From positions 55,799 through 119,798 of the forward strand of contig CYUG01000017.1 of assembly GCA_001403775.1 (NCBI GenBank): DNA of 64,000 nt. Reading direction: 5' to 3'. The position numbers and the translations under genes are program-made. This document shows, piece after piece, positions 19,193 through 28,250 of the stretch (positions are counted from its first letter, which is position 1; every line of letters begins with the position of its first letter). The notes under the pieces are model-generated. The model saw only the letters and a program-made list of their open reading frames with translations, made no database searches and was not told the DNA's origin. This stretch comes from Dermabacter indicis. Lineage in GTDB: Bacteria; Actinomycetota; Actinomycetes; Actinomycetales; Dermabacteraceae.

Positions 19193-19476
19193 TGCTCGCC
19201 CTCCTTCCGCTCGGGAACGTCGGCGCGCGCGACAAACCTCGCGAGCGCGAGCGTGCCGATGAAGGCCGTCGCGGTCAGGGCGAGGGCGGGGATGATCGCG
19301 AGGGTAGTGCCGGTCCACGCCGAGTAAAGCGCGAACCCCATGACGACCTGGACGACGAGCATATCGAGGGCAACGGCGCGGTCGATGATGGAGGGGCCCA
19401 CGATCATGCGGTACACGATCGGGATCGAGATGACACCGAGCGCGATCGCGGCGCCCAGAAGAATGACCTCAAACAT
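19189..19476 (-). CDS. mnhF: Mrp antiporter subunit MnhF
   Basis: 95-residue membrane protein with three hydrophobic helices and the MnhF core (YRMIVGPSIIDRAVALDML). Overlaps mnhG by 4 bases and abuts mnhE by one shared base (TGATG), so translation is coupled along the operon. Confidence 0.9.
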   Translation of the reverse strand: MFEVILLGAAIALGVISIPIVYRMIVGPSIIDRAVALDMLVVQVVMGFALYSAWTGTTLAIIPALALTATAFIGTLALARFVARADVPERKEGEQ

Positions 19477-20039
19477 CAGCCCCGCCTCCTTTTCACGCTG
19501 TAGCCGGCACTTTCGAGGATCTCGCGCGCGGCGAAGGCTCGCAGCAGGCGTTCTTCCTGCCGGAGGATACTTTCGTGCTGCGCCCGCATTTGCTCTTTTG
19601 TCGTCACGCCAATCGCGTGGAAGAACAGGGTCCCGGTCGCACGCTGCGCCTCCACCACGACCGAGCCGGGAATGAGAGTCGCAAGAATACCCGTGAACGA
19701 GAGGAAGAGATCGCTTCGCGAGCGCAACTGCACCGCGATGACACTCGAACCGGGGCTTCCGGAAGGGCGAAGGGCGTACCGTGCCACCTCGATGCTGCTC
19801 GCGACCAGGTCCTTCACGAACACGGCAACGAACACGAGAGCGTTCACGGGGCGGAGAGTCACTTCCCGGCTGAGCGGGGGCGCGGGGAACATGACGTAGA
19901 TCGCGGCTCCGAGCAGGAGACCGCCAACGATGCTCAGAACACTGAATTCACCCCACAGGAGGCACCACACGAGGGCGCCCCCAACGATGCCGAGGGTGTG
20001 GGCGGGGAGGTCGCGCACGCGACGCGCAAAGCGTGTCAT
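19476..20039 (-). CDS. mnhE: Mrp antiporter subunit MnhE
   Basis: 187-residue subunit. N-terminal helices (LGIVGGALVWCLLWG) lead to the conserved FVAVFVKDLVASSIEVARYAL segment and the soluble GSVVVEAQRATGTLFFHAIG stretch characteristic of MnhE. It overlaps mnhD by 4 bases. Confidence 0.9.
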   Translation of the reverse strand: MTRFARRVRDLPAHTLGIVGGALVWCLLWGEFSVLSIVGGLLLGAAIYVMFPAPPLSREVTLRPVNALVFVAVFVKDLVASSIEVARYALRPSGSPGSSVIAVQLRSRSDLFLSFTGILATLIPGSVVVEAQRATGTLFFHAIGVTTKEQMRAQHESILRQEERLLRAFAAREILESAGYSVKRRRG

Positions 20040-21601
20040 TCGGGCGTCACCTGCTCTCCGCCAGCGTCATCAATGTTGAACACGAGACGATCGGCCGCGT
20101 CAGCGCCAAGCACGGCGTCCACGTAGGGAACGCGCTCGAGAAGCGAGAAAGCCGCCCCTTCGCTATAGCCGATGAGCGGCCCGGCGAACACCGTGAGGGC
20201 GAGGGAGAAGGCGACGAGAACACCGGTCGAACCGCTCATGAGAAGCGGCGTCACGGGCGTGTCTTTCGCAATCTGTTCGGGGGTTTCCTGCCAGAACGCG
20301 CGGTTCCACACCTTCGCGATCGCGTACATCGTGAGGAGCGACGTGAGCACGCTCAGGGTGACGAGGATCCACGCAAGCACGCCACCGCTGTGGATACCTC
20401 CAATAATGAGGCCCACCTTGCCGATGAAGCCGCTCATGGGCGGCACGCCGGCGAGGTTCATCGCGGGGATAAAGAAGAGAATCGCGAGCCACGGCGCAGC
20501 TTTCGCGAGTCCGCCGAGCTTCGCGAGGTTCGTGGTGCCACCGACGTGCTCGATGAGGCCGGCCGTGAGGAATAGCGTGGTCTGCACCGTAATGTGGTGG
20601 GCCACGTAGAACACGGTCGCCGTCATCGAAATCTGCGAGGAAATGCCAATACCGAACATCATGTAGCCCATGTGGCTCACGAGGGTAAAGGACAGCACGC
20701 GCTTGAGGTCCGTCTGCGCGATCGCCCCGAGAATACCGATCACGAGGCTGAGTCCGGCTGCGACGAGCAGCACGGTCGAGATCTCGGATTCCGGGAACAA
20801 GAGAGACTCGAGACGAATGATCGCGTAAATCCCGACCTTCGTGAGAAGCCCCGCGAACACCGCGGTCACGGGCGCGGGCGCAGTGGGATAGGAGTCGGGC
20901 AGCCACGCGGAAAGCGGAAAGATGGCCGCCTTGAGGCCGAAGGCGATGAGCAGCACGAACTCGATGAGCAGGCGCACGTGGTGGTCAACGTGGTCCATGC
21001 GCACGGCAATCTCGGCAAGGTTCACGGTTCCGACGGCGGCGTAGCAACTGGCGATTCCCACAAGGAACAGCAGTGAGCTCACCATCGACACGATCACGTA
21101 GGTCGTCGCGGCACGAACCCTGCTGGTGGACCCGCCGAGCGTCAGCAGCACGAACGAGGCGGCGAGGAGAATCTCGAAACCCACGTACATGTTGAACAAA
21201 TCCCCCGCGAGGAACGCGTTCGAGACGCCCGCAACGAGCAGGAGGTAAGAGGGGTGGAAGATCGCAATCGGCGTGGATTCGATGTGCTCGGAGATGGTCT
21301 GCGCACTCGCGTACACGAGCACGGCGAGCGTCACGAACGAGGACACGAAAAGCATGAGGCCCGTGAGCCGGTCGGCGACGAGCACGATACCGAGGGTGGG
21401 CGTCCATTTGCCGATCTGGAGCACGAGGATGTTGTTCTCGTTGATCCAGTACATGAGCAGCGCCGCGATCACGAGGTTCACGCTAAGCGTGCCGATCGAC
21501 ACGGCGAGCTGGAGGTGAGTGCGGTGGCGCGTGAGGAGCGCAAAGGCAGCCCCGAGAAGTGGAAGCATCACGGGGGCGGCGAGGAGGATCTCGGGGCTCA
21601 C
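20036..21601 (-). CDS. mnhD: Mrp antiporter subunit MnhD
   Basis: Proton-pumping-type antiporter subunit homologous to NuoN/ND2-like proteins, about 14 helices in 521 residues. Recognisable: the lysine-bearing segment FGLKAAIFPLSAWLPDSYPT, then PAPVTAVFAGLLTKVGIYAI, and the second half LKRVLSFTLVSHMGYM. Works with MnhA as the ion translocation core. Overlaps mnhC and mnhE by 4 bases each. Confidence 0.94.
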   Translation of the reverse strand: MSPEILLAAPVMLPLLGAAFALLTRHRTHLQLAVSIGTLSVNLVIAALLMYWINENNILVLQIGKWTPTLGIVLVADRLTGLMLFVSSFVTLAVLVYASAQTISEHIESTPIAIFHPSYLLLVAGVSNAFLAGDLFNMYVGFEILLAASFVLLTLGGSTSRVRAATTYVIVSMVSSLLFLVGIASCYAAVGTVNLAEIAVRMDHVDHHVRLLIEFVLLIAFGLKAAIFPLSAWLPDSYPTAPAPVTAVFAGLLTKVGIYAIIRLESLLFPESEISTVLLVAAGLSLVIGILGAIAQTDLKRVLSFTLVSHMGYMMFGIGISSQISMTATVFYVAHHITVQTTLFLTAGLIEHVGGTTNLAKLGGLAKAAPWLAILFFIPAMNLAGVPPMSGFIGKVGLIIGGIHSGGVLAWILVTLSVLTSLLTMYAIAKVWNRAFWQETPEQIAKDTPVTPLLMSGSTGVLVAFSLALTVFAGPLIGYSEGAAFSLLERVPYVDAVLGADAADRLVFNIDDAGGEQVTPE

Positions 21602-22179
21602 GGGGTCTCCTCCTCGTCAGGGTCGCTTTCGGTCAGGCTCTGCTCAACGTCTTCGTCGGAGGTGAAATCGTCGGAAATGTCGTCGCTCTGGTCGTCGTTC
21701 GCATTCGCGCGGGCCTTCTCGGCTTCTTCTTCTATGCGCGCCTGTTCGCGCTCCTCGCGCTGCTCGTCTGCTTCGAAGCCCACCTTCTCGATGACTTCGT
21801 CGCGGTGCCGCGCCACGAGCCGGCGCGAGCGATCGGCAACGCGAAGGTCCTCGACGTCGTCGGGGACCTCATCGTGACCGAAAAGTTGCCACGAACGGTA
21901 CGACAGCGCCATACCGAAGCCCGTGAGGGCAAGCGAAATGACGATCGCTGTGAGAACCATGGCCATAGGAAGCGGGTCGCTCATGTTTTCGACCGCGCCT
22001 TCACCTTCGAACGGTGGCGTTCCGGGAGTGCCGATCGCGAGAAGGAACAGCAGGTTGATGCCGTTACCCGCGAGGACCGCGCCCATGATGATGCGCGAGA
22101 GCGTGCGCTCGAGAAGCATGTAGATGCCGCTCGCGATGAGCACCGCAGCGAGGAGCAGAATGAGGAGGCTAACGTGCAT
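21598..22179 (-). CDS. mnhC: Mrp antiporter subunit MnhC with acidic tail
   Basis: NuoK-like subunit. I start at the ATG at 22179 (MHVSLLILLLAAVL). The next about 105 residues carry the three helices with NGINLLFLLAIG and DPLPMAMVLTAIVISLALTG, the conserved NuoK/MnhC pattern. About 85 further residues form a charged Glu/Asp/Arg-rich tail ending in an acidic stretch, not usual in MnhC. It overlaps the end of mnhA by 11 bases. Confidence 0.9.
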   Translation of the reverse strand: MHVSLLILLLAAVLIASGIYMLLERTLSRIIMGAVLAGNGINLLFLLAIGTPGTPPFEGEGAVENMSDPLPMAMVLTAIVISLALTGFGMALSYRSWQLFGHDEVPDDVEDLRVADRSRRLVARHRDEVIEKVGFEADEQREEREQARIEEEAEKARANANDDQSDDISDDFTSDEDVEQSLTESDPDEEETP

Positions 22180-25087
22180 CGAGCTCAGCCTCCTGGTGCC
22201 TGTCGATCTGCTCGCCGAGCGTGCGCAGAACGTCGAGTGCGAGACCCACAACGATGAGGTACACGCCGATATCGAACACGAGTGCGCTCGCGAGTTCGAT
22301 TTCGCCGAGAACGGGCAGGTGCCCGATCCACACGTAGCTTTGGAACACGGTTCCGCCGAGGAGGAGCGGCGTGAGGCCCGTGAAGAGCGCGAGCACCATT
22401 CCTACGCCGAGGAGCGCCCCGGCCTGCACGGGAGCGGCCTCGTTGAGCTCGTATCGACCACCCGCCAGGTAGCGCAGGGTGATCGCGAGACCCGCGACAA
22501 GGCCGCCGGCGAAACCGCCACCCGGGAGGTTGTGGCCCGCGAACAGCAGGTAGATGCTGAGCACCATGAGCATGGGGAACGTGAGGCGCGTGATCACTTC
22601 GAGGACGACCATGCGCCGCTCGGGCGCGAGGGTGCGACTCGCGAGCAGCCACGTAGCGCCGCGATTGCCCTCGAGCTCCTCGGCCTCATCGTGGAACCGC
22701 AGGGTGTTCTCGGGGATGGAAGCGTCGGAGGTCCTTCGCCAAATCGAGAGGTCTTCTTCGAGATCTCCCACGCGCACAATCTGTTGCTCGCGCTTTTGCA
22801 CGAAGATGAGGGAGGCAATGCCGGAGGCGACGACGAGCACCACGGCGATCTCGCCCATCGTGTCCCACACGCGCGCATCCACGAGCGCGACGTTGACAGC
22901 GTTGTGGCCCTTGCCAATCTCGTAGCCCGCCTCGATGAGTTCGGGGCCGATTGGTGCGGCGATGCGCGCACCTGCAGCGTACGCGAAAACGGTCACGATC
23001 ACGACGGCCGCGAGAATCGCGATCGACCAGCGCGTGACCTGGTCGAAACGACGCGGACGGATCGAGAAGTGCGCGGGAAGGCGTCGAAGCACGAGGACGA
23101 GCACCACGGTCATCATCGACTCGACGAAAAGCTGGGTCGCGGCAACGTCGGGCGCGCCGTACATCATGAACAGGAGTGCCACGCCGAAGCCTGTGCCGGA
23201 GATCAACAGTGCCGCCCTGAGCCTGCGGCGTGCGCGCGCGGCACCGAGCGCGGCGAGGGCCGCTAAGCCCACCACGGCGATTTCAGCCGGGTGTGCGAAA
23301 AGCACGAGATTATCGGGGGCCTTCCCGGTGAAGGCGATGCCACCCGCGAGCATCACGACGAACACGAGGAAGATCGTGCCGAGGTGAACGGGGAGCGAAC
23401 CTCGCTGGAAGAGGGCAGTCGTGCGCACGGCGAGCGAATCGACCTCGCGCATCGAGGCGCGGAAAAGCCTTTCGGCGTCGCACCAGCGCCCGAGGGCCGT
23501 ATTCTGCGGGCTCACCGCTTTCTGGAAGCGCTCAAATGGCGCGTGAGCGACGGCCAGCACCGCGCCAAAGAGGAGCGCCGCGAGTGAGCACAGGAGCGGA
23601 AGCGACACGTAGTCGGGGATGACGGCGAGGTGGCCGAGCTCCCCTACCGTGGCAGTGGAACCGCCCGCGATGAGGGTCGCGAGCACTTCAAGCTGCGGCG
23701 CGAGAACGATCGCGGCGAGGCTCGCAACCGCGACGATGGCGGGGATGAGTTGGAAGCGCAGCGTGGGCTGCTTGTGTTTGACGCCCTTCGTGCCAGGGAA
23801 GACGTGGAAGAAGAAACGGCACGAATACGCGACCGTGAGCACGGAGCCCACGACCGTCGCGGCAAGGATCGCGAGGCCCCACGGCTCCCCCTCGGCGAAG
23901 GTGTAGAACACGGCTTCCTTCGCCACAAACCCAAACAGCGGAGGGAAGGCCGCCATCGATGCGGCACTCACGAGGGCGACGATGCCCACGATCGGGAGAT
24001 CCTTGAAAACGCCGTGCAGTTCACGCAGGTCACGCGTGCCGTAGCACTTATCGATGATTCCCACGCTCATGAAAAGCGGGGCTTTGAACAGTGCGTGGGC
24101 AAGGGTGAGCATCGCGGCGGCGAAGACCGCTTCGGGCGTCGCGATTCCGGCAATCGCCGCCATGAAACCGAGCTGGGACACGGTTCCGTAGGCGAGCAGG
24201 AGCTTGATGTCGGTTTGCCGGAGCGCACGCCACCCGCCAAGGAGCATGGTCGCCGCACCCACTGCGGAAACGACGATGGTGAGGGGGCCGACGGTGGCGA
24301 GGAGCGGAGCGAACCTCAAAAGCACATAGATGCCGCCCTTGACCATCGCCGCGGCGTGCAGATACGCCGAGACGGGAGTAGGTGCGGCCATCGCACCGGG
24401 CAGCCAGAAGTGCCCGGGCGCGAGCGCCGATTTCGTCGCGGCTCCGATCAACACGAGGACGAGCGCGACGACGAGGTACGGCGAAACAGCGGCAAAGGCG
24501 GGCGAGGCGAGGATCTCGGTGATCCGCATGCTCCCCGCTTCAACGCCGAGCATGATGAGCCCGACCATGAGGGCGAGGCCGCCCGCGGTTGTGGAGATGA
24601 GTGCGTTGATCGCGGCGCGCCGTGAGGCTTGCTTCGTGACGTAGTGGCCGATGAGTAGGTAGGAGAACACGGTCGTGAGCTCCCAGAACACGAAAAGCAT
24701 CATCGCGTCGTCCGCAAGCACAAGGCCGAGCATGGCCCCTGCGAACGCCGTAAACACACCCGCGAAGCGCGCGAGTGAGGGTTCGGATTCTTTGAAGTAC
24801 CGTGAGCAGTGCAGCATGATCACGGTGCCGATGCCCGAAACGATGAGCACGAACAGCCACGACAGAGGGTCGAGCATAAAGCTCAGCGTGATCCCGAATT
24901 GCGGGATCCACGGGTAGGACTCCACGACGGGCGCCTCGGCGAGCGCAGTCGGTGAGTGCGAGAGGAGATAAGCGGCCGTGGCGGCGGGAACAAGCGCGAT
25001 CGGCAGAAATGCCTTTTGCCGCCACCACTTCACGAGGAAGGGCGCTATAAGTGCCATCGCGAAGTGCGCAGCGATGGCAATGATCAT
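22169..25087 (-). CDS. mnhA: Mrp antiporter subunit MnhA, fused to MnhB domain
   Basis: 972 residues, first gene of the operon. The N-terminal two thirds is the ND5/NuoL-like MnhA core (MLHCSRYFKESEP, APTPVSAYLHAAAMVKGGIY, LLLAYGTVSQLGFM). The C-terminal about 145 residues is the MnhB domain (SIYLLFAGHNLPGGGFAGGL, then FDIGVYLIVVGLALDVLRTL). A/B fusion is common in Mrp systems of actinobacteria. Expected to expel Na+ or K+ in exchange for protons at high pH or salinity. The upstream gap to the next gene is 108 bases. Confidence 0.95.
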   Translation of the reverse strand: MIIAIAAHFAMALIAPFLVKWWRQKAFLPIALVPAATAAYLLSHSPTALAEAPVVESYPWIPQFGITLSFMLDPLSWLFVLIVSGIGTVIMLHCSRYFKESEPSLARFAGVFTAFAGAMLGLVLADDAMMLFVFWELTTVFSYLLIGHYVTKQASRRAAINALISTTAGGLALMVGLIMLGVEAGSMRITEILASPAFAAVSPYLVVALVLVLIGAATKSALAPGHFWLPGAMAAPTPVSAYLHAAAMVKGGIYVLLRFAPLLATVGPLTIVVSAVGAATMLLGGWRALRQTDIKLLLAYGTVSQLGFMAAIAGIATPEAVFAAAMLTLAHALFKAPLFMSVGIIDKCYGTRDLRELHGVFKDLPIVGIVALVSAASMAAFPPLFGFVAKEAVFYTFAEGEPWGLAILAATVVGSVLTVAYSCRFFFHVFPGTKGVKHKQPTLRFQLIPAIVAVASLAAIVLAPQLEVLATLIAGGSTATVGELGHLAVIPDYVSLPLLCSLAALLFGAVLAVAHAPFERFQKAVSPQNTALGRWCDAERLFRASMREVDSLAVRTTALFQRGSLPVHLGTIFLVFVVMLAGGIAFTGKAPDNLVLFAHPAEIAVVGLAALAALGAARARRRLRAALLISGTGFGVALLFMMYGAPDVAATQLFVESMMTVVLVLVLRRLPAHFSIRPRRFDQVTRWSIAILAAVVIVTVFAYAAGARIAAPIGPELIEAGYEIGKGHNAVNVALVDARVWDTMGEIAVVLVVASGIASLIFVQKREQQIVRVGDLEEDLSIWRRTSDASIPENTLRFHDEAEELEGNRGATWLLASRTLAPERRMVVLEVITRLTFPMLMVLSIYLLFAGHNLPGGGFAGGLVAGLAITLRYLAGGRYELNEAAPVQAGALLGVGMVLALFTGLTPLLLGGTVFQSYVWIGHLPVLGEIELASALVFDIGVYLIVVGLALDVLRTLGEQIDRHQEAELDAR

Positions 25088-25195
25088 GCGGGGGTTTCCG
25101 TCCTCGTGGTCACGGTTCGGGGACGATTTATCCTATCAAAACAAGAGTACCTTTCCGCCCGCGTCCCACCGGTTGGGACGACCCTGACACCCCGC

Positions 25196-25966
25196 TTAGA
25201 ACAGCTCATTCGGCTCCACGAGGAAATCTTCATGGTCGAGCACAAACCCACCGGTCTCGTCCCAAATCGCGCGCGCCACAGCGCTACAGCCGAGGTAGGC
25301 CTCGCGCCACTCGTGCACTTGCGAAGGCTCAGGCTTGTCGTTCACGAGCGTCGAGGGATCGTCGGGTCGGTACACGACCGTATACAGCGCCGCGCCTTCC
25401 TTGACCCATTCGACGTGTTCAATCGCGGGGATATCCGCGTCGAGGGTCGATGCTTCGACCACGAGGTCGGCGTGCGCAAAAATCGGAGCCGAAAGTGCGT
25501 AGGGGAAAGCGTCGGCCTCCCCCACGAGTTCCGCTTCCTTCACGATCTTCTGCACGATCTCGAGCAGGTCTTTCGGAGCGAGCTCGTAGGCCGCAACCAC
25601 CTGGAGGCCCGGCTGCATGAAGTGATGCGGGGCGAGTTCATGGCCCGTATCGGTCACGACTTTCCCCCCGAGGCGCCGCACAACGTTCAGGGCGAATTCG
25701 AGGATCTCGCGTTCCTCCCCCGCAGGCACGCCGTTCGGGAATGCCGTGTCGAAACCGTAACCGTCGGGGATGTCCGAAGGTTCGCTCTCGCGATGCATCG
25801 GGACCTCGATGCTCGCCTCATTCTTCGAAGGATGCCACACGAGAGAGGTCGTGTCGCTCACGCGGATCGTTTTCTTTTTCTTGCGCGCAAGCGGATAACG
25901 GTTGAGGGCGAGCGCGAAGAGATCATCGAGCCCGTAGCTCGAATCGAGAACAAGGGTGTGCGTCAT
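25196..25966 (-). CDS. Conserved hypothetical protein coupled to dcd
   Basis: Not recognised. 256 residues, soluble, acidic, no signal peptide or membrane segment. It begins [20 protein letters not shown] and has a basic patch RKKKKTIRV near residue 28. Ends [10 protein letters not shown]. The start overlaps the dcd stop by 4 bases (ATGA), so it is translated with dCTP deaminase. Good codon use and the tight coupling argue that it is a real gene. A link to nucleotide metabolism is only suggested by position. Confidence 0.7.
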   Translation of the reverse strand: MTHTLVLDSSYGLDDLFALALNRYPLARKKKKTIRVSDTTSLVWHPSKNEASIEVPMHRESEPSDIPDGYGFDTAFPNGVPAGEEREILEFALNVVRRLGGKVVTDTGHELAPHHFMQPGLQVVAAYELAPKDLLEIVQKIVKEAELVGEADAFPYALSAPIFAHADLVVEASTLDADIPAIEHVEWVKEGAALYTVVYRPDDPSTLVNDKPEPSQVHEWREAYLGCSAVARAIWDETGGFVLDHEDFLVEPNELF

Positions 25967-26565
25967 TGAGCATCCTCCAAAGGTGTCGCGGGGATCTGCG
26001 TGCGATGAAAGTTCATGTAGGAGCGGGATGCCGTCGGCCCCCGTTGCCCCCTGTACCTATTGAGATTCCCCTCCGAGCCGTATGGGCGCTCCGCCTCGCT
26101 GCTGAGGCGGAAGAAGCACAGCTGGCCGATTTTCATGCCGGGCCACAGCGCCACGGGGAGGGTCGCCATATTCGAAAGTTCGAGCGTGATGTGCCCTTCG
26201 AAGCCAGGGTCGATAAAGCCCGCGGTCGAGTGGGTGAGAAGCCCGAGGCGGCCAAGGCTCGACTTGCCTTCGAGGCGCGCGGCGATGTCGTTCGGCAGAC
26301 TCACTTTTTCATACGTGGACGCGAGCACGAACTCGCCCGGGTGCAGCATGTAGGGCTTATCGGGATCAACTTCGACGAGGCGCGTGAGCTCCGCCTGCTC
26401 CTTCGCAGGGTCGATCATCGCGTATTTGTGATTGTCGAAAAGGCGGAAGAAGCGGTCGATGCGCACATCCACCGAAGCGGGCTGAATGAACTCGTCGCCA
26501 AAGGGGGCGATGCCGATGCGGCCCGCCTCGATTTCCGCGCGAATATCACGATCACTGAGAAGCAC
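25963..26565 (-). CDS. dcd: dCTP deaminase
   Basis: Deaminates dCTP to dUTP, and in some actinobacteria also hydrolyses dUTP. 200 residues. Family motifs: [17 protein letters not shown] at the start, [20 protein letters not shown] with the catalytic glutamate region, [14 protein letters not shown], and the C-terminal lid with [12 protein letters not shown]. The C-terminal arginine-rich lid and the Actinobacteria setting leave open a bifunctional dCTP deaminase/dUTPase. Divergent from tRNA-Gly, 81 bases away. Confidence 0.95.
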   Translation of the reverse strand: MLLSDRDIRAEIEAGRIGIAPFGDEFIQPASVDVRIDRFFRLFDNHKYAMIDPAKEQAELTRLVEVDPDKPYMLHPGEFVLASTYEKVSLPNDIAARLEGKSSLGRLGLLTHSTAGFIDPGFEGHITLELSNMATLPVALWPGMKIGQLCFFRLSSEAERPYGSEGNLNRYRGQRGPTASRSYMNFHRTQIPATPLEDAQ

Positions 26566-26646
26566 GCCTCCATCTTAACGTGAGGCACTTTGCCCACGCG
26601 GGTTTGGAGGTGCGCCGCGAGGCGGCTACACTGGTGAGGCACCTTT

Positions 26647-26717
26647 GCGGGTGTAGTTCAATGGTAGAACTTCAGCTTCCCAAGCTGACAGCGCGGGTTC
26701 GATTCCCGTCACCCGCT
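26647..26717 (+). tRNA. tRNA-Gly (anticodon CCC)
   Basis: 71-base cloverleaf beginning GCGGGTGTAGTTCAATGG, anticodon loop TTCCCAA, T-arm GGGTTCGATTCCC and acceptor GCGGGTG/CACCCGC, followed by an encoded CCA to 26720. The IS481 element begins two bases after the CCA, so the tRNA is left intact. Confidence 0.95.
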
Positions 26718-26722
26718 CCACT
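26706..26722 (+). repeat. Left copy of 17-bp target duplication (tRNA-Gly 3' end)
   Basis: CCGTCACCCGCTCCACT covers the end of the T-arm, the acceptor strand and the CCA of tRNA-Gly. The identical sequence is found at 28154-28170, directly beyond the other end of the IS481 element. Confidence 0.85.
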
Positions 26723-28153
26723 GTCATGAGTCGCGTCATGCTTGACGCATGAGTCGCGACATGCTGGACGGGCCGGCATCCCAGTTGTTTTTGTTCTGGG
26801 GTGCCGGTTTTGTTCATTTGGGGTAGAGCGGTGGGTCGCCGTGTTTCCAGTAGGCCTTTTGGTAGTCGCGGGCGGTGTCGATGTAGTGCTCGGTGAGTAC
26901 TTCTCCGGTTTCAACCAGTGATGTGATGATGTGGTTGTCGGTGATGACCATGAGAATTTTCTTGTGTTTGTAGGCGCGTCCGATGCCGAGGTGGAAAAGT
27001 TTGCCGGCGTAGCGCACGCTGACTTTGCCGTTTTTGTCGATTGTGTCGTTTCGGGTTCGCCATTCTTCTTTGGGGTTGTTGTTGGGTGTGGCTTTGACTC
27101 CGGTGGTGTATGCCTGCTGTGGGGTGCGTCTGCCCAGGGCGCGGTGGGGTCGGGTGCAGTTGTAGTATTGGCGAAACTCATTGAGGAGTTGTTGCAGCTC
27201 ATCAATGTTTTGTGCTGGGGGTCGGGCTTTAATCCATTTTTTGAGGGTTTGGTGGAACCGCTCAATTTTTCCTTGGGTTTGAGGGTGGCCTGGCCGGCCG
27301 TTTTTCTGTTGGATTTTGTGTGCGACGAGCACTTTTTCGAAAGCGTTTCTCCCACCTTTGCGTCCGGCTAGGCGTGCGGTGAATACCAGTGCGTTGTCCG
27401 TAAGCGTGGATGCTGGCGGGTCGTATGTGTGGATTAAGCGTGTGAGTTCGGCGGCGACGGCGGGGCCTGTGAATGCGGCGGCCGCGGTGATTGACAACAG
27501 GTATCGCGAGTGGTCATCGAGGAAGTCGAGGACTTCAATGCGTGTGTTGTCGGCAAGGAAGAGGTGGGTGATGTCGGCTTGCCAGCATTCGTTGGGCATT
27601 GCGGCCTCGAAGCGGATGTAGGAGCTTTTTGGCTTCTTTTGCGGCTGCGGGGTGATCAGGCCTTCGTTGGTGAGGATGCGACGGATCGTCGAAGTTGACG
27701 GGGTGCGTTTGCCGGCCTGTTCGAGGTGGTAGGCGATGGTTTCGGGTCCTGCGTCAAGTCCGTGCCGGGTGAGCTGTTTGCGGATATCGATGATTTCGTT
27801 GCGCAACGCGTCCGGTACCGCGTGTGGGTGGGTGTGAGGGGCACGTGATTTCGGTGCGATTGCCTCGGCGCCGCCTGCGTCGTAGGCGTTGAGTATCTGG
27901 TGGACGCGTTGGCGTGAGATGCCAAAGCGTTTGGCGACGTTGGTGGGTGTGCCGCCTTGGTTTTGAACGGCTCTGACGATGGCGAGGTTGCGGTTGGGAC
28001 TGTTCATGGTGTCAACCATGTCCCGACTCACCAGTCAAGCGTCACCGACACGAGTGAGGTAACCCTAAGTGTCAACAGTGACGCGACTGACCTGTCAAGG
28101 ATCACAACGCCTTCCCCAGGCACACCCCGTCAAATATGTCATGACCTCGGACA
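26722..28153 (-). mobile_element. IS481-family insertion sequence
   Basis: About 1.43 kb with one transposase gene. The two outer ends begin TGTC and share 18 of 26 positions as an imperfect inverted repeat (left TGTCATGAGTCGCGTCATGC..., right read inwards TGTCCGAGGTCATGACATAT..., both reaching TTGACG). Further copies of the TTGAC/TGAGTCGCGACATG sequence repeat inside each end, probably extra transposase-binding sites. It is flanked by a 16-17 bp direct repeat made from the 3' end of tRNA-Gly. Confidence 0.82.
26814..28007 (-). CDS. IS481-family transposase
   Basis: DDE integrase-type transposase of about 397 residues from the likely start MNSPNRNLAIVRAVQ; the frame extends 8 codons upstream to 28031. 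Order: N-terminal helix-turn-helix (GTPTNVAKRFGISRQRVHQI), second HTH, then the catalytic core with first Asp in NECWQADITHLF, second Asp in STLTDNALVF, and Glu in GKIERFHQTLKKW. RPHRALGRRTPQQAY and a C-terminal SH3-like part follow. All three catalytic acids are present, so the element looks competent. Confidence 0.93.
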   Translation of the reverse strand: MNSPNRNLAIVRAVQNQGGTPTNVAKRFGISRQRVHQILNAYDAGGAEAIAPKSRAPHTHPHAVPDALRNEIIDIRKQLTRHGLDAGPETIAYHLEQAGKRTPSTSTIRRILTNEGLITPQPQKKPKSSYIRFEAAMPNECWQADITHLFLADNTRIEVLDFLDDHSRYLLSITAAAAFTGPAVAAELTRLIHTYDPPASTLTDNALVFTARLAGRKGGRNAFEKVLVAHKIQQKNGRPGHPQTQGKIERFHQTLKKWIKARPPAQNIDELQQLLNEFRQYYNCTRPHRALGRRTPQQAYTTGVKATPNNNPKEEWRTRNDTIDKNGKVSVRYAGKLFHLGIGRAYKHKKILMVITDNHIITSLVETGEVLTEHYIDTARDYQKAYWKHGDPPLYPK

Positions 28154-28170
28154 CCGTCACCCGCTCCACT
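28154..28170 (+). repeat. Right copy of 17-bp target duplication
   Basis: Exact copy of 26706-26722, directly abutting the right end of the IS481 element. The chromosomal sequence that originally followed tRNA-Gly resumes after it. Confidence 0.85.
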
Positions 28171-28250
28171 TCATAGACGAAACCAGTGCTAGCGAGCACT
28201 GAGGGTGGCGCACCGAGAATTCTGTCGGTACGCGACCTTAAAATTGGCCC

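Noticed and set aside
26672..27355. 227-codon minus-strand frame over the IS481 transposase
   Set aside because: Out-of-frame shadow of the transposase, Thr/Pro/Ser-rich, and runs through tRNA-Gly.
26706..28170. Integrative island with attL/attR in tRNA-Gly
   Set aside because: The repeats directly flank the IS481 inverted ends and no integrase is present, so a transposon target duplication explains them more simply.
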